DNA of 64,000 nucleotides from Hippophae tibetana. Lineage: Eukaryota; Streptophyta; Magnoliopsida; Rosales; Elaeagnaceae. The stretch covers positions 57,363,627 to 57,427,626 of the forward strand of contig CM072803.1 of assembly GCA_037013495.1 (NCBI GenBank), given 5' to 3'. Positions 24,240 through 37,710 of the stretch are shown here, piece after piece. The notes below the pieces were generated by a model. It had not been told where the DNA came from. It did no database searches and saw only the letters and a program-made list of their open reading frames with translations. Numbering within the stretch: position 1 is the stretch's first letter; each line of letters opens with the position of its first letter. Position numbers and translations under genes: made by a program.

Positions 24240-25930
24240 AGACAGAGGAACAGCTTTTGCCACAAAGAGACGGTGAAGAAATGGTGGAAGAGTCAAGAGA
24301 GGATCAGACAACACGCCTTTTGACGTTAAAATATAGTAGTGGGAAAGAAATGCTTCTTTTCCAAAAACAATATCAGAGAAAAGAGAAGTGAAAGCGAAAC
24401 AGAGTATTCGAGTACTTTCACTTTTACAAAGTTGTCTTTTACTCGATTTCTTATAAATTCTCGTGAATAATAAGAATGCGAATAATATTTTTATTAAATT
24501 AATTTGGTAAAAATATTATTATTATATTAATTTGATTGTCATTAAAATGATAAGAAATATAAAAAATTTAATAATTATAAATAAAATAAAATAAGTAAAT
24601 AATTTTTATTTTTAAATGGTACAAATATAAAATAATAAAAATTTATTTAAATATGTGAATAAAATATAAAAAATTTGTGTATTCGTGTTTACAAGAATTA
24701 ACATTTTTCATATATTTTAATTTAATCTTCAAATTTAAATTAAAAATATATTAAATTATTTTTATTAATATTTATATCATTATCAATCAAATATTATTTA
24801 AGTTTTTTTTTACTTAATTTTAACTTACACATAATTTTATCATAAAGTAATTATTTTAATTTAATTTGTATAGAAAAAGATAAAAGTTATATAATATTAT
24901 AAATAAGTGGTAATTTATTATGAATGAAAATAATAAAAAATTATTGAATTTTTAAAGGATAATAAATATTTTTATATTAAAAAACTGATTTCTTATTTAT
25001 AATGTTTCATTACTTCTACCTATTTAAAATCTAAATAATATTTAAAATTAAAAAAAGTTAATCTAAACAAAATTAATATAAATTATCATAAAAGTAAGTA
25101 AGAAATTGATAATGAATATCTTAAAAAAATTAAGAAATAAATACTTTAAAAAAAACTAAGAGAATCCAAATGCTTTAGATCAAAATAGATTCTGACTCTT
25201 ACCATATTAAAATAAATATTTTATTCCAACAGAAATATTTATTATTTAAAAATACCAATTATCTATATAAATCAAACGCGAAATATCAATCTGTCTCCAT
25301 CAATTTTTCTTTGTCAAACTAAGAAACTATGTATTATTGGTGGGTGTGAGTGGAATATTAGATTTGGAATTTTCTCGGTTGGGTCCCACAAAATGTGAAA
25401 TGCGTTGTGGTGTGGGGCCTATTAATGATCTGATTTTCGAGATTATTCATTGTTATTATTAATTAGTATTTTAATTAAATAATTTAAAAGTAATGAAACA
25501 TATTACTTTGAAAAAAAAAAACAAAACCTAATATTTACAAAGATGAAACAATGAAATTAATAAAATTATATTTTAAAAATGATAAATATTACCTCCAAAT
25601 TATTTAAGTGTCTGAATATTTTTTGTGTAAATAATGCCATTTCGGACCGTGAATTAGTCCCCTCCTATATTCCATGTGCAGTGTTTTGCGGGAGGGTTAA
25701 TTTGCGAATGCTTTAACCTTTTGCTAAGTAACGAGGGACTTTATCTTTTTTACCTTTGATTCTCAATATCTCCAAAATTAGGTTAAATCAACGAATACAA
25801 TAATCCTTCCTCTATAGTTTACTTGCATCCAAACGCAAAGCTTACAATAGAACAATAGGAAAATTATCCCCAAATTTCAAGAGATCAAAATTAATAGAGG
25901 TTAATTTAACACTCAAAGAAGTAATTTCGT
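24240..25930. other. AT-rich intergenic DNA
   Basis: Upstream flank of the three-exon gene. No gene seen. The first 150 bp are less AT-rich and may hold its promoter. Confidence 0.5.
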
Positions 25931-28900
25931 ATTGATCCCTTGGCTTAGAACGTAAAGAAAAATCATGTCTCTTGTAAATCTTCTATATATTTTTAATTAT
26001 AATACCCTTCAATGCAAAAGATTCATCATTACTTGAATCAATAACACATCTCTTTATGAATCTGGCTCATAAATTATTGAATCCTCATATTTTTTTCACT
26101 ACAATCCTAGCAACCTATACTAACGCTTTGAGCTCAACCACCAAAGGTGAGAAAACTATTACCAACGAAAACACTACAAATGGTCTTCCAACATCATTTC
26201 TAAAGATATAACCCATAACAATCCTACCTTCACTAGTAAAAAGAGTAGCATCGGTATTGACTTTGATTGTCTGCATAGGTGGTATCTCCTATTTAGCTTG
26301 TCTATCCATTGAGTTCTCCATACACCTAGTTTCGTTAATTCCCTTAACACAATTCTTTATAAATTCCTCTTGTAGCATATGTGCCCAATAAATGATTTCA
26401 TTAGGTGCTCTTCCTTTCCTTCCATGTATTAACTCATTTCTATTATGTCATATCGTCCATGCAAGGTAGCAAAACCTAACAACATTTTATTTGAAGTATT
26501 GCAATCATATACTATTCCACATATTCACAAATAGCCATCGTATATTCTTAATTACAAAACTTAAAAAAAATGAAAGTCTTCCATACTTATGTAGTCACCT
26601 TATATCTCTAAATTGCATGAGTTACACCTTCAACTCCCACATTACAAATGCAGATTGTGAAACAACTCTTCTCGACATTAGTTGAGTTTTACATTGGAAG
26701 AATAACTTTACAAGCTCGCCATATAAAATGCTTCACCTGATTAGGCATACACAAACTCCAAATTTGCCTCCATCAGCATTGACCTTCCAAATTACTAAAG
26801 CCAACATCATAATCCAATCTAAGAGTCAATCTCCTCAGATGCTCTGCTAACCAATAACCACTTTTGATAGAAAAAATGTTAGTTTGGGTCTTAGCCCAAA
26901 TTAGTTTGTCTTCAAAACAACAACTAGACATTTGTAAAATCGTTTCAGCTTCCTCATCTAGAAAAGTTTATCTAATTAGTCCTTCCTTCCTAAACCCGAC
27001 TTCATTTATAAGATCAGTAACTCTAGCATCCATGTTGAGTTTAGATAGAGAAAAGGTTTTACTAAACCTAACATTTGGTAACGATTGGTCCTTATAAATC
27101 CTAATAATTTTCCCATTTCTCACCCTCCATCTTGATCCTTTCTTGCATAATTCTCTTCCTCATACTATGCTTTGCCACAAATAAGAAGAAAAGTAAGGAA
27201 CTTGAGCATCTAAAAAGTTGTAGTTTGCAAAATACTTACCTTTGAGCACTTTTTAGGCTAGAGAGGATTGATTCTAATATAATCTCCAAATGTGCTTTGA
27301 AATTAAATATTGGTTGAATGAAGTCAAGTTTCTGAAACCAAGATTTTCAAAAGCTTTGGATTTATAAAGCTTTTCACCAGCCATCCAATGTATAATTTTT
27401 TATTTAAGTCATATCCCTACAAAAAATTTCCATTCGACTTTGTAACTCATTACATAGTCCTAAAGGCAATTCAAACACAACTCATCAAATAAGTAGGAAT
27501 AACTTGTATAACTAATTTCCATAAAACCTCCTTACCAACTTAGAAAATGTCCCCTCTTTCTAGATCTTGATTTTTCTCCAGAACCTATCCTTTAAATGCC
27601 CAAAAATTGTTCTTTTATTCCTTCCTATCATGGAAGGTAATCTAAGATACCTTTCATGACAATTCATAGTAGGAATAGTCAAAATCTCTTGAGAAAATCT
27701 TCTAGCATCATCATATGTGTATGGACTATAACACATTACTGACTTCATAATGTTGACCTTTTGGTCTAAAGCTTACTCATATGAAAGAAGGATCTATTCT
27801 AAAATTTCATAGCTTTCTTTAGATCATTCCATAAACATAAAACTATCATCCATAAAGAATAAATGTGATACATGTGGACTATTGCTTGCTACTGTCACAC
27901 CCTTTAAAACATCTTTAACCTTAGCTTCTCTAATCAAACCAGTTAGGTCCTCAACATAAATGATAAATAGGTAAGAAAGAAGGGATCCCCCTTCCTCAAT
28001 CCTTCATATGGTCTAAATGGACATCAGCTTGTATAAGGCATTACACATACTTATAGGTTTGAATTCACCAATGCTTTGTGGCACATTCACTTTAGGAATT
28101 AAGGAAATAAAAATGTTGTTATGTATTAAAAAATCCTCATTCTTATTTAGTACCTTAGAGACAGGTCTTAGTATCATGTTCACTAACTATATTCCAAAAC
28201 AATTGATAAAAAATGTAAGCATTCCATCAAGTCCTGAGGCTTTGGTAGGATGCATTTAGGCAAGTTCTTATTCAACATCAACTTTAGTAAAAGGTTTAAG
28301 TAGAAAATCATTCATATTCCCACTTACCTTTGGCATGACACATGAATCAAATTGATGTAAATTAATATTTTCCTCACTAGAGAATAACCTTTGATAAAAT
28401 CTATGAAAATCCATCTAAATATCATCATCAAAAGTCACCCAATTTTCTTGCTTATCAAAAATCCCAAACACAATGTTCTTTTTTCTTCCTTTGATTAGCC
28501 TTTTTATGGAAGAATCTAAAGTTTTGATCTTCATACTTTAACTGGTCTTGTCTTGAATGTTGTCTCCACATTATCTTATTCCACCCTAAAAGGGAATTGA
28601 TCTCCTTTCCATAACACTTATTCTCTCTATATTCACCATTGTGAAATAGTTTCATACTCAGTTTTTTGCTTCTTTTTCAAAATGCCCAATCTCCTTTGAA
28701 CATGTCCTACAGCATTCCAGTTCCAAAAAGAGAGAACAGATGAAAAAACACTAAGTTTGCCTTTAATATTACCAAGGCCACTGATGCCACTAAAACAACC
28801 ATCCCAAGTGTCCTACAACACTTTTGGGCACCTCATCTACTCATAGCTAAAACTCTTCAAAATCAAAAATGCTAGCCTTTTTTCTTGGAGTTTGAGAACA

Positions 28901-29600
28901 ACCTAAATTAATCATAGGTACAGATATAACCATATGATCCAAAATAGAATACTTAACATGCTTAACTTAGAATGCCACAAAGTAAGTCAGCCAAGTGATA
29001 TTAAAAAAAGCTCTATCAAGCCTAACTTGTGTATTATCTCTAGAGCCTTTTCTTCTACTCCACATAAACTTAAACACCATATAACCCAAATTCATAAGCT
29101 CACATTGTCTCACAAAATCTCTAAAACATCAATTTGACTCTCTGATCTCAAATTTATACCATGCTGCTCATCTTGAGAAACGATATAATTGAAATCCTCC
29201 AAAATAATCCATGGTAAGTGATTTCCTTGAGCCAATCTCCTTAATAAGAATGATGTCTTTGATTAGTAATGGTATTACCATAAAATCCTATGACTCGAAG
29301 CCAATCAATGCTAGCAAGTTTGACAAAAGCATCAATTATACCATAATGTAAAGGATTGGATAGAAATGTCAACAACATTTCTCTATAGTAATAGCAATCC
29401 ATCCACTATACCTCTTCTAGGAACTTTAAAATCCCCTTCAAAACCCAATTGAACTCTACGACCTTCACTATCACCAGATTTAAGTCGAGTTTCCATTAAG
29501 AAAATAAGACTAGGAACTTGAATATCAATTAGATGCCTAAGATCTCTTAATGCTACAAGGTTCCCAAGCCCTATAGCATTCTAGATTAATAGTATTATAT
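25930..29600 (-). mobile_element. Decayed L1-type LINE (ORF2)
   Basis: Read right to left, the order of parts is that of a plant L1 ORF2. Endonuclease comes first at 29600-28800 (GLGNLVALRDLRHLI, FLMETRLKSGDSEGRR). A linker follows at about 28650-28455 (MWRQHSRQDQLK, NFRFFHKKANQRKKKEH), then reverse transcriptase at about 28430-27400 (HERYLRLPSMIGRNKRTIF). A zf-RVT region (about 26740-26560) and a C-terminal RNase H at about 26290-26050 (IKVNTDATLFTSEGRIVMG) complete it. Frames carry numerous stops and shifts, so it is inactive. ORF1 is not seen here. The 3' end and poly(A) tail are not clear; the left limit is approximate. Confidence 0.85.
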
Positions 29601-29770
29601 TAAAAAAAACAAACTTCAATATGCATAAAAAAATAAAAAATAAATGTATACTATTTTTTTATAGATTAGTTTATCTTCATACTAGATCGATTAGAAATTT
29701 TTATTTTTTGTAAATTTGACAAACTTTAAACTGACATACTTTTATTATAAATAATTTTTAATTTTTATTA

Positions 29771-29801
<31 letters not shown>

Positions 29802-30393
29802 ATATATATATATTATTTTTGATAAATTCTAATCTCTACATCTAATTATGTGTGTAAAAAATATTTTTTTTTGAAATGGAGAGACAAACATGTTTTAATA
29901 AATTTTTCTTATTAGGTATGCATGAGATTTACTTATTATTTGTTCTCAAATTTCAACCACTTTGAAAACCTTTGTTGTTGTTTCTCAATCTGTATTGATT
30001 TAGGATATGGTGCACATTTTAAAGTCTTCTTATGCAACTTTATTTTTCAATAAAATTAAAAATTTCTAAATAGAAACATGTAAAGATGTATCATTAATAA
30101 TTCTTCTTAGTTCTAGATTATTCTAAAATCGCAAAATTGACTACCCTCGAACCGACATTGTAGGTCAACTTAAAAATCTGTTTTAAGAGTTTATAAGTAT
30201 ATCAAGGTGGTGGTTTTTTCAAATCCAACAAGATAAGATTGATTTATAAAATAATTCAATAATTAATCAAAATTACGACACACATCCTTAATATCATCTA
30301 TAGAGCTTTTTTTTCTCATAGAAAAATAGATTATAAGCATTTTTGAATGTGCTTATTTTAAAAGTAATTTCATAAGTAGTTTAAACGACATAG
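29601..30393. other. AT-rich spacer between two LINEs
   Basis: No gene. It includes a TA-rich microsatellite at about 29784-29812. Confidence 0.5.
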
Positions 30394-32456
30394 TATTTTT
30401 TTTTATAAAAGTAATATTTCATTAATAAAATATAATAATTACAACTTTTTAGCCGTTTTAAGAATGTTTTTACAAATACACACATAAATTTGGTCTAAAG
30501 ATAAAAAGCATTCATGTTCTTCACGAAGAGAACACTTTGTTAAATCATTGGCTACACCATTAGAAAGTCTTGGGATCCATTGCAAAGTAAAACTGTTGAA
30601 GTTTTGTTGAATTGGAAAAATTTCCTCTAAATACTGTTTGGAAATCCACAGTACATCATTAGGCTATCTGTTAATGTAATTAAGAATATTTTGATAGCCA
30701 CTTTTAATAATTATATTCTTCAAGCCTAAAGCATTGGCAGGACCAATTACCAAGCAAACAACATGAACTTATCCTTCTTCAAGAAACATTGTATGATTTT
30801 CAATCAGATGCTTATAGTATTTCCATGACCATGTCGTTTAATCATTGCAATAGAAACATGATTAATAACAAAAGAAGTATCATAATTGAATTTGATAACA
30901 TTTAGAGGTGGTGGAAACCAATACTTTAAGTTTATCATATTATGAAAAATAGAAGGATTATCCTGATCATGTTGTTTAAGCACCATGAAATTGGATTTAA
31001 TTTTAAAGAAGGAAGCCCTAAGCCAATTGCAAATATCATGAAAATTAGGAGGTTAATTTCTGAAAATAACATTATTTCTCCATCTTCAAAGTGTATATAG
31101 AGTGAACATAATAGTTAGAGTGAAATCTGAATGATCCTCTTTGTTAGATAAAAAGCTTAAAGGAGGATTTAGGAATATAAAGCAAAAGGTTTATAAATAT
31201 AAATCCTTAAAAGGAAAAAGTTCCACTTCTCCTTTCCAATTATTCCATAGAGTATGATAAAAGGTACATCTTTGGAAGAGATGTTAAGTAGTTTCGTTCT
31301 AAGTTCCACAAAGGACACAATGCCATCTAAATTGGGATTTGATTTAACAAGTTGTCATTTACAAGTAAAACATTATTAATAAATATCCATAAGAAAACTT
31401 TATATCTTTCATGTATTTTTATCCTTCTATAAAGCTTTCCAAACAGGATAAGGTCCAACAAGGTTTGGATGTAAGACCATCAGGTTGTAAGTTGAGGAGA
31501 TTAAAAAATTACCCAATTTATTAGGAGTCTAAAAAAGTTTATCAGTTAAACTTTTATTAGGACTTCTAAGTATACTAATACAATGAATGGAGTTAGGTTC
31601 AAACAAAACTCTTAACAAATTCTATTTCCAACAACCTGAATTAGTGACCAAATCAATAACAAGAATATTATTTGGTATATTAAAAGAATTTTGTATTCTA
31701 ACAGACTCGAAGGATTTGAGCAAATGGATTTAAGGATCCTTTAGATTCCTTACATGTTGTCCATTCCTAAATTGGAAAGATAATATTTCTTTAAGAGTTT
31801 TCTTTGTATCACATATACCTTTTGAAATGTAAGAATCTCCATTTTTAAGAGTCACCTTTAAAAAGTTCTAGTTTTGACAATATTTAGACTTTAGGACTTT
31901 TACCTGCAATTTATAAACATTAGTAGCCATCATCCAACCTAATTTCATGATAAGAGCTTGATTAATATGATGGATAGATTTAAATTCCAAGCCTTCAAAA
32001 ATTTTCAATAAACAAAAAATGTTCCACTTTCATATCGCAAGATAATAATAAGAGTTACCTTTTGGAGCAAAGTTCCACCAAAACTTCTTCATTAATGAGT
32101 CAACTTTCTTACATATAATCTTTGGGATTTTAAAGTTACTCACTGTATAAATTGGTAAAGCTTGAACAACGGATTTCATAAGTGTTACTTTCCTAGCATT
32201 AGATTGGAACTTAGCTTTCCAACCTTCAATTCTAGCAACAATATTATCAAAAAAAATATTAAATTTCTAATCTTACTCTTCTATAGAAAAAGAGGATTTT
32301 CCAAATAAGTAAAGTTATTTTCACAATGACAGATGCCTAAGTAGCCAAAAGGTTGTCTTTTAAGAATCAAGGAAATATTATTGGAGAAGAATAAATTGGA
32401 TTTATTTCAATTCAATTCCTGACCAGAGACATTCACATAAGTTTGGAAAATTCTAA

Positions 32457-33297
32457 CACTACTACAAAAATGGGTATTTAAGTCGATACGTAAAGTCGGT
32501 TTTTGGAAAAAACCGACTTTAAATTGGTTTAAAGTCGGTTTAGTGGCGAACCGACGCTATCCATGTAGGACGTAGCGTCGATTGATGTGTCGAACCGACG
32601 CTATCCACATAGCGTAGCGTCAGTTGACACCTAGAACCGACGTTATCCACGTAACATAGCGTCGGTTCGACACGTCAACCGATGTTACACACGTGGATAA
32701 ATCTTTTCTCTTCTTTCTTTCTAGACAGAAACTATTTTCAGCGTTACAGAACTCTAAAAAACCGAAAACCTCCTCCTCCACTCTTTCTCATTTTCCGGCC
32801 ACCTACGACTACCATTTTCAACATCGGTTAGTGAGTTTTCTTCCTCTCTAACTAATCTTTTAGATCCCCTATTATTCATATTTTTTTCTGTTATTATGTG
32901 TTATTATTTATGTGTATAGATTTTTGTATTATATATGTAGGTTTGTATTATAACATAAGGAGAAGAATATGACGATCTTGAATAAAATAGAACAAAACCA
33001 TGGTAATTTTTCTGTTATTAATTAATATTTTATTTTTCAAATATTTGTATTATTTGAACTATTTGCTAAACTTATTTTGCTTTTTTTCTACTCGAATACA
33101 GGTTGAAAATGAATAAATTTAAAAAAAAAATTAAAGTCAGTTCACCGCGTGAACCGACTTTAAACGTAAAGTCGATTCACACCTTGAACCGACTTTAAAC
33201 GTAAAGTCGGTTCACACCTTGAACCGACTTTAAACTTTAAGTCATTTAATTTAAAGTCGGTTTTTAACCAACTTTAATGCCCTTTTTTGTAGTAGTG
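32457..33297. mobile_element. CACTA-type MITE inserted in the LINE RT
   Basis: The ends are CACTACTACAAAAATGGG on the left and, reverse-complemented, CACTACTACAAAAAAGGGC on the right. Flanking triplets are TAA and TGA, a 3-bp target duplication with one mismatch. Both subterminal regions carry arrays of AAAGTCGGTT / AACCGACTTT and related AACCGACGCTATCCACGTA units in both orientations. The middle (about 32700-33110) is unrelated sequence with no frame. Flanking DNA on both sides is continuous LINE RT. Confidence 0.9.
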
Positions 33298-34389
33298 TGA
33301 GAAGTTCACATCCTTCGTTAGGAATTGTATTACAAAATAGAAGAACATCAGTAGAATAAAAAATATTACTAATTGGAATACTCTGTCTTGAAATCTTAAT
33401 TCCATGAATTAGTATTCAAGATTTTGCTTCCATTATTAGTCTTGAGAGGGTTTCTACAGCTATTATGAACAAGTATGGTGAAATAGGATCACCTTGTCTT
33501 AAACCTCGAGTAGGGGTAAAATTTCCAAATTAAGACTCATTTAACAAGATGAGTAAGAAATAGTTGAAAGACATTGATGTATAAGATTGCCTAATTTGTT
33601 AAGGAATCCCACTTTTCTTACAATAAAAGGAATTAAATTTCATTTCATTTTATCATAAGATTTATTCATATTGATCTTTACTCCTATTAAAGCACTTGTA
33701 TCTTATTTTTTCCTCATAGAATTAAGTACTTCTTGAGCTAAAATGAAATTTTTGGAAATCCATATTTTGGGTACAAAAGCAGCTTGCTAGGAAAAAATCA
33801 ATCTATCAAGAAGAGGTCTCAATATTCCTTCTATAATTTTTGAAAAAATCTTGTAAGACATATTACAAAGGCTGATAGGTATGTAGTGGGAAATAGAACT
33901 AGGTTGCTTTCTTTTTTGGAGAAGAATGATCATTGTTTTGTTTAGGTTTTTGTGAAGTTCAGGAGTAAAAAACTGTTGAACAAAACTTATCTCCTCAATC
34001 TTAATAGTATGCTAATGTTTTTTTATAAAAACCCTAGTCATTCCATCAGAACCATGATTTTTGAGGTTATGGATTGACCATAACACATTTTTAATTTCTT
34101 ATTCATCAAGGGTCTTATAGAGTTCAACATTATCCTCATTAGTGATTACTAGAAATTCCTATTAAATATCTTCATTTTAATTTTCATAGTTTCCTTGAGC
34201 AATGCATGAACAATTGCAAATTGAGAAATATAAAAGATTGAAGAAGATTTCTTGAATAATTCCTTTGTGAAACTATTTTATTAAACTACTACTTTTCTTG
34301 GCTATTTTTCTTATTATTTACAAACTATGGATTGTTTCTTTGATATTGGTATGGTAATATGCATTTACTCGAACAAAAGTGCACATCAC

Positions 34390-36050
34390 TGTTAGAGTAG
34401 TAGTTGCCTTTCTAACAAACCTAACATACTTGGTCACAATCATCAGAATTATAAGAAATTTTGCATGCATTAGGATAGGACGTATTGGACATCATCATCA
34501 TTTTCAAGAACCATCTCATATATGGCTTCTACACCCTTCTTCAAACTTAATGGAACTTTAGTAACACTGAGTTTGTTTTTAAGAAACCAAAAGGAATTTA
34601 GAAGAAGGGTTTTTCTAAGATTTCTGCTATTTGGTCATAGGATAGGACGTATTGGACACTTAGATACTTTTGAAGCACTTTTTTCCAAACAAAATAGTAA
34701 TCTAGCTCAATGTGTTTAGTCTTGGAATGGAGAATGGGGTTACCAATTAAAGAAACTGGTGTTATCACACTATACAATAGGAAGAGATGAAGAAAGTGTA
34801 CCTTTTCATGCAGCAGAGCTTATAACTAGGTGACCTTAGCAATTGTACTAGCAAGACGTCTGTATTCAGCCTCAACACTGAATCGAGAAATAGTGGCTTA
34901 CTTTTTAGTAGAACAAATAATTGGGTTAGCACCAAGGAATATGCAAATGATAGACATAGATCATCTTGTACCTAGGCATGATGCCCAATCTGAGTCAACA
35001 AAGCCCATAAATTTGAACTCAAAATCATGGGAGTGACTACAAGTATTGTATGAAGCAGTTGAGCCTTTTTAAGTATAAACTTCATGTATTTGGTTTGTTT
35101 TAGCAGTAAAAAACCATTTTCAAGTTGAGAAACCTCAATTCCTAGAAAATAATGTAGGTTTTCCATGTCTTTCAAAGTAAAATTTTCATTGTGGAGCTTA
35201 ATGAAGGCATTAACCTTGGTTGAATTAGACCCAGAGATGATTATATCATCAACATACAAACAATGACATAGTCATGAAAAATAATGAGTCATCAAACTTT
35301 TCCCTTGTGAAGCCAAATTGAGTTAAAGATGTCGATAATGTGTTAAACCATACCCGTGGAGCCTGCTTTAATCCATACAAAGAATTCTTCAGATGATAGA
35401 CATAGTTAGCTCATTTTTTGTCAACCAAACCATCAGGTTATCTCATGTATACTTCTTCTTGTAGATTCCATTGAGAAAGGCATTATTGATATCTAATTGT
35501 TAAATCACCTAATGATTACTTAAGGTTATGCATAAAAGAACTCGAACAATGGCATGTTTTATCACAAGGCTGAATGTTTCTATAAAGTCATAACCTACTA
35601 CTTGCAAGTAACCTTTGGCATCTAGCCTAGATTTTAACTTGTCCAATGATCCATCAATTGGTTCCTTAATCCTAAAAAGCCACTTGTTGTCAATTATCTT
35701 TCTATTAGCAGGATAGGGAACCAAATCTCATGTATTGTTTCTCATAACGACATCATATTCATCTTTCATGGACTAAAACCAGGACTCATGGGCCAAAGCT
35801 TGTTTAACTATTTATGGAAAGGTGATATTATGTATGGTAAGAAAGGCTTTGGGTTTAATTGAAGTAGCTTTTGATCTAGTTATCATGTTGTGAGTATTGG
35901 GTGGCTTTCCTGATGGAGAGGAGATAGTTTTTGAACAAGTGAGCATGACATGAGTATTAGCTACATTGACAGGTAATGAAGCATGTTGTGGGAATATATA
36001 TAGGTGGATTATGAGCAAGAACCATCAGGTAAGGTGGGTTATAGATAGAG
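34390..36050 (-). mobile_element. Ty1/copia pol fragment
   Basis: Read right to left, an integrase-to-RT linker (HNMITRSKA) lies at about 35900-35860. RT follows at about 35724-35100, with NKWLFRIKEPIDGS, then [10 protein letters not shown] and YFLGIEVSQ. RNase H lies at about 35040-34660 (GFVDSDWASC, EAEYRRLAS, KHIELDY), ending near 34530. Gag, protease, most of integrase and clear LTRs are not seen. It is a broken, partial copy sitting inside the older LINE. Confidence 0.82.
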
Positions 36051-36059
36051 TTAAAGATG

Positions 36060-36681
36060 AGTTATGTATAGCATCAGCTGGTTAATCCCAGGACAAATTA
36101 TGGGAACTGGTGGGATTATTTTGTGTAATGTTAAGAGAAATATTGGTATCAGTAGGTAACATGGTCGACATACGTATGTGGGTAAGCCACACATATGACA
36201 TAAATTAGATAATATTTCTTAACAGAATTGACTCCATATAGGGTGATCATCAATATTCCTCTTCCTTAGAGTTTTTCCAGTAGTAAGAGGCTTAGTGATG
36301 TTGATGAGAATCCTTACTCTAACAAACTTCCAATTAAGAATCTCATTTGGTGGCATTCTTTCTAGTTCCAACAGATGGCTAACATGCTTAGCGAATTTTG
36401 CTATATTATCCCAAACCTTCCTTTTGTCTTACACCTTTTGAAAAGAGAAAATGAAAATAATGAAAAGTTCATCATCTTCAGTGACAAAGTATTCCTAATA
36501 AGTTCCATAAGTTTCTAAAAGAAATATAAATAGGCTCTATTAATGAGTGATATTTCAATATAGGCTTTTTGGATAATTGGGTTAGGGGTGAGTTCAATCT
36601 CAAACTCTTCTCTGTTGAGTTCGAGAAGAGAAGCAGAATTATTAGAGTGGAGAACCAAATGGTTGGAGTTAAGAGACATAG
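36060..36681 (-). pseudogene. LINE ORF1 remnant (DUF4283 / zinc-knuckle type)
   Basis: Starting at ATG 36681 (MSLNSNHLVLHSNN), the translation reaches FVRVRILINITKPLTTGK, then PIWSQFC and LCHMCGLPTYVC. That is the DUF4283 plus CCHC pattern of plant L1 ORF1, an RNA-binding protein. It contains at least two in-frame stops and probable frameshifts. It lies just upstream of where ORF2 should begin, so it belongs to the LINE ending at 30394. Confidence 0.7.
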
Positions 36682-36699
36682 TTTTGAAAGATGATTGAG

Positions 36700-37705
36700 A
36701 AGAAAAAGTATATGAAGAAGAAATAAGATAAAAGTTGGTAGAAATAAGATTAAGAAGATGAGTAAATGAGAATAGAAATAGATGAAAGGAAATGTAGCAA
36801 AAACCAGTATTTATAAGAGTGAAAAAAACATAAAATTAATACAAAAATAAAAATATAGAACTAATAAAATAATAAACCAACAATAAATGAAACAAATTGT
36901 ATTAGTAGAAGAGGAATTAGAAATAAAGATATAAAATTTTTCATTAGGTAGTTTTGAAACAATAACCAAGAATTAATACAACACTGGTGTTAGGATTGAT
37001 CCGATTTAATGAGAGAGAAACTAGAGAGAAGTCAAGAATTGTGTGAGAATATGTGGCTCTCTTATGCGGCGCATGTATATATATAGAGTATTACATATAC
37101 ACGTGTCAATTATATAGGGTGTACATACCATAGCATGTCAGAGGGGCAAAAATGTAAAAGAAAATACATTATAGATCGAGGTCGACCACCCATAGCTCGG
37201 GCTCGAGTTTGACCTTACAACAATAAAGATTATGGGTATAGGTGGGTCCCACCCAGGTGTGTGGTTATGGGATCTAGCATAAACAGGTCTTTTTTGACGA
37301 CTAAGGTTGTAAGTTGGATCAGGCTTAAGGTTGAGCAATATGTCAAAATATCTAGTCCCCCTAATCTTTTAACTTTGTTCTTCAATAGAGGTGAAAGAGT
37401 AGCGATTGGGCAACGAATTTAGGACATTTGACTTGCTCTAATAAATGCTTGTCAGTTGATTGGAAAGAGAAAATATCCACCTCTATATAAGGAAGATTTG
37501 GGACCTCTCCTCTTTTCATCATTTTCTACATATTAGACGAAAAATACACAAGAGAAAAATCTCTATCCTCTTAGTTCGAGCTATAGAAAATTTTAGCCTA
37601 GTGGTATGGAATAAGCTCAGCATCTAGATTTCTTGCCCAGGTTTTAGCAAAATATTCTCGATTTTAATAGTTTTATACTTTCTTTTTAGGTCAATTTAAA
37701 GACTC
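36700..37705. other. Unassigned repeat-derived DNA
   Basis: The first part may be the 5' leader of the LINE. From about 36987 (TGTTAGGATTGATCCG) the sequence looks like the start of an LTR, but no second copy was found in the window. On the plus strand CTCTATATAAGGAAG (37479-37493) resembles a TATA box and may belong to the transcription unit of the antisense ORFs further right. Confidence 0.4.
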
Positions 37706-37710
37706 ATTAC

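Larger units (their letters stand above)
30394..36700 (-). mobile_element. Second L1-type LINE, interrupted by two other elements
   Basis: A T-run at 30394-30404 on the plus strand is the likely poly(A) tail. Moving right, RNase H lies at about 30990-30500 (WFPPPLNVIKFNYDTSFVI) and zf-RVT at about 31330-31100. Reverse transcriptase is split at about 34210-33300 and 32450-32000, with [16 protein letters not shown] and HYIPISLCN motifs. ORF1 is at 36681-36060. The endonuclease region is not recognisable; a copia fragment lies where it should be. An 841-bp MITE splits the RT. There are many stops, so it is inactive. Removing the two insertions leaves roughly 3.8 kb of LINE. Confidence 0.82.

Noticed and set aside
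34472-34657. 19-bp direct repeat AGGATAGGACGTATTGGAC at 34472 and 34639
   Set aside because: It lies in decayed copia sequence with no matching flanks; too little to call a structure.
36987-37330. Possible LTR starting TGTTAGGATTGATCCG
   Set aside because: No second copy, no adjacent primer-binding site and no target duplication seen in the window; left as unassigned.
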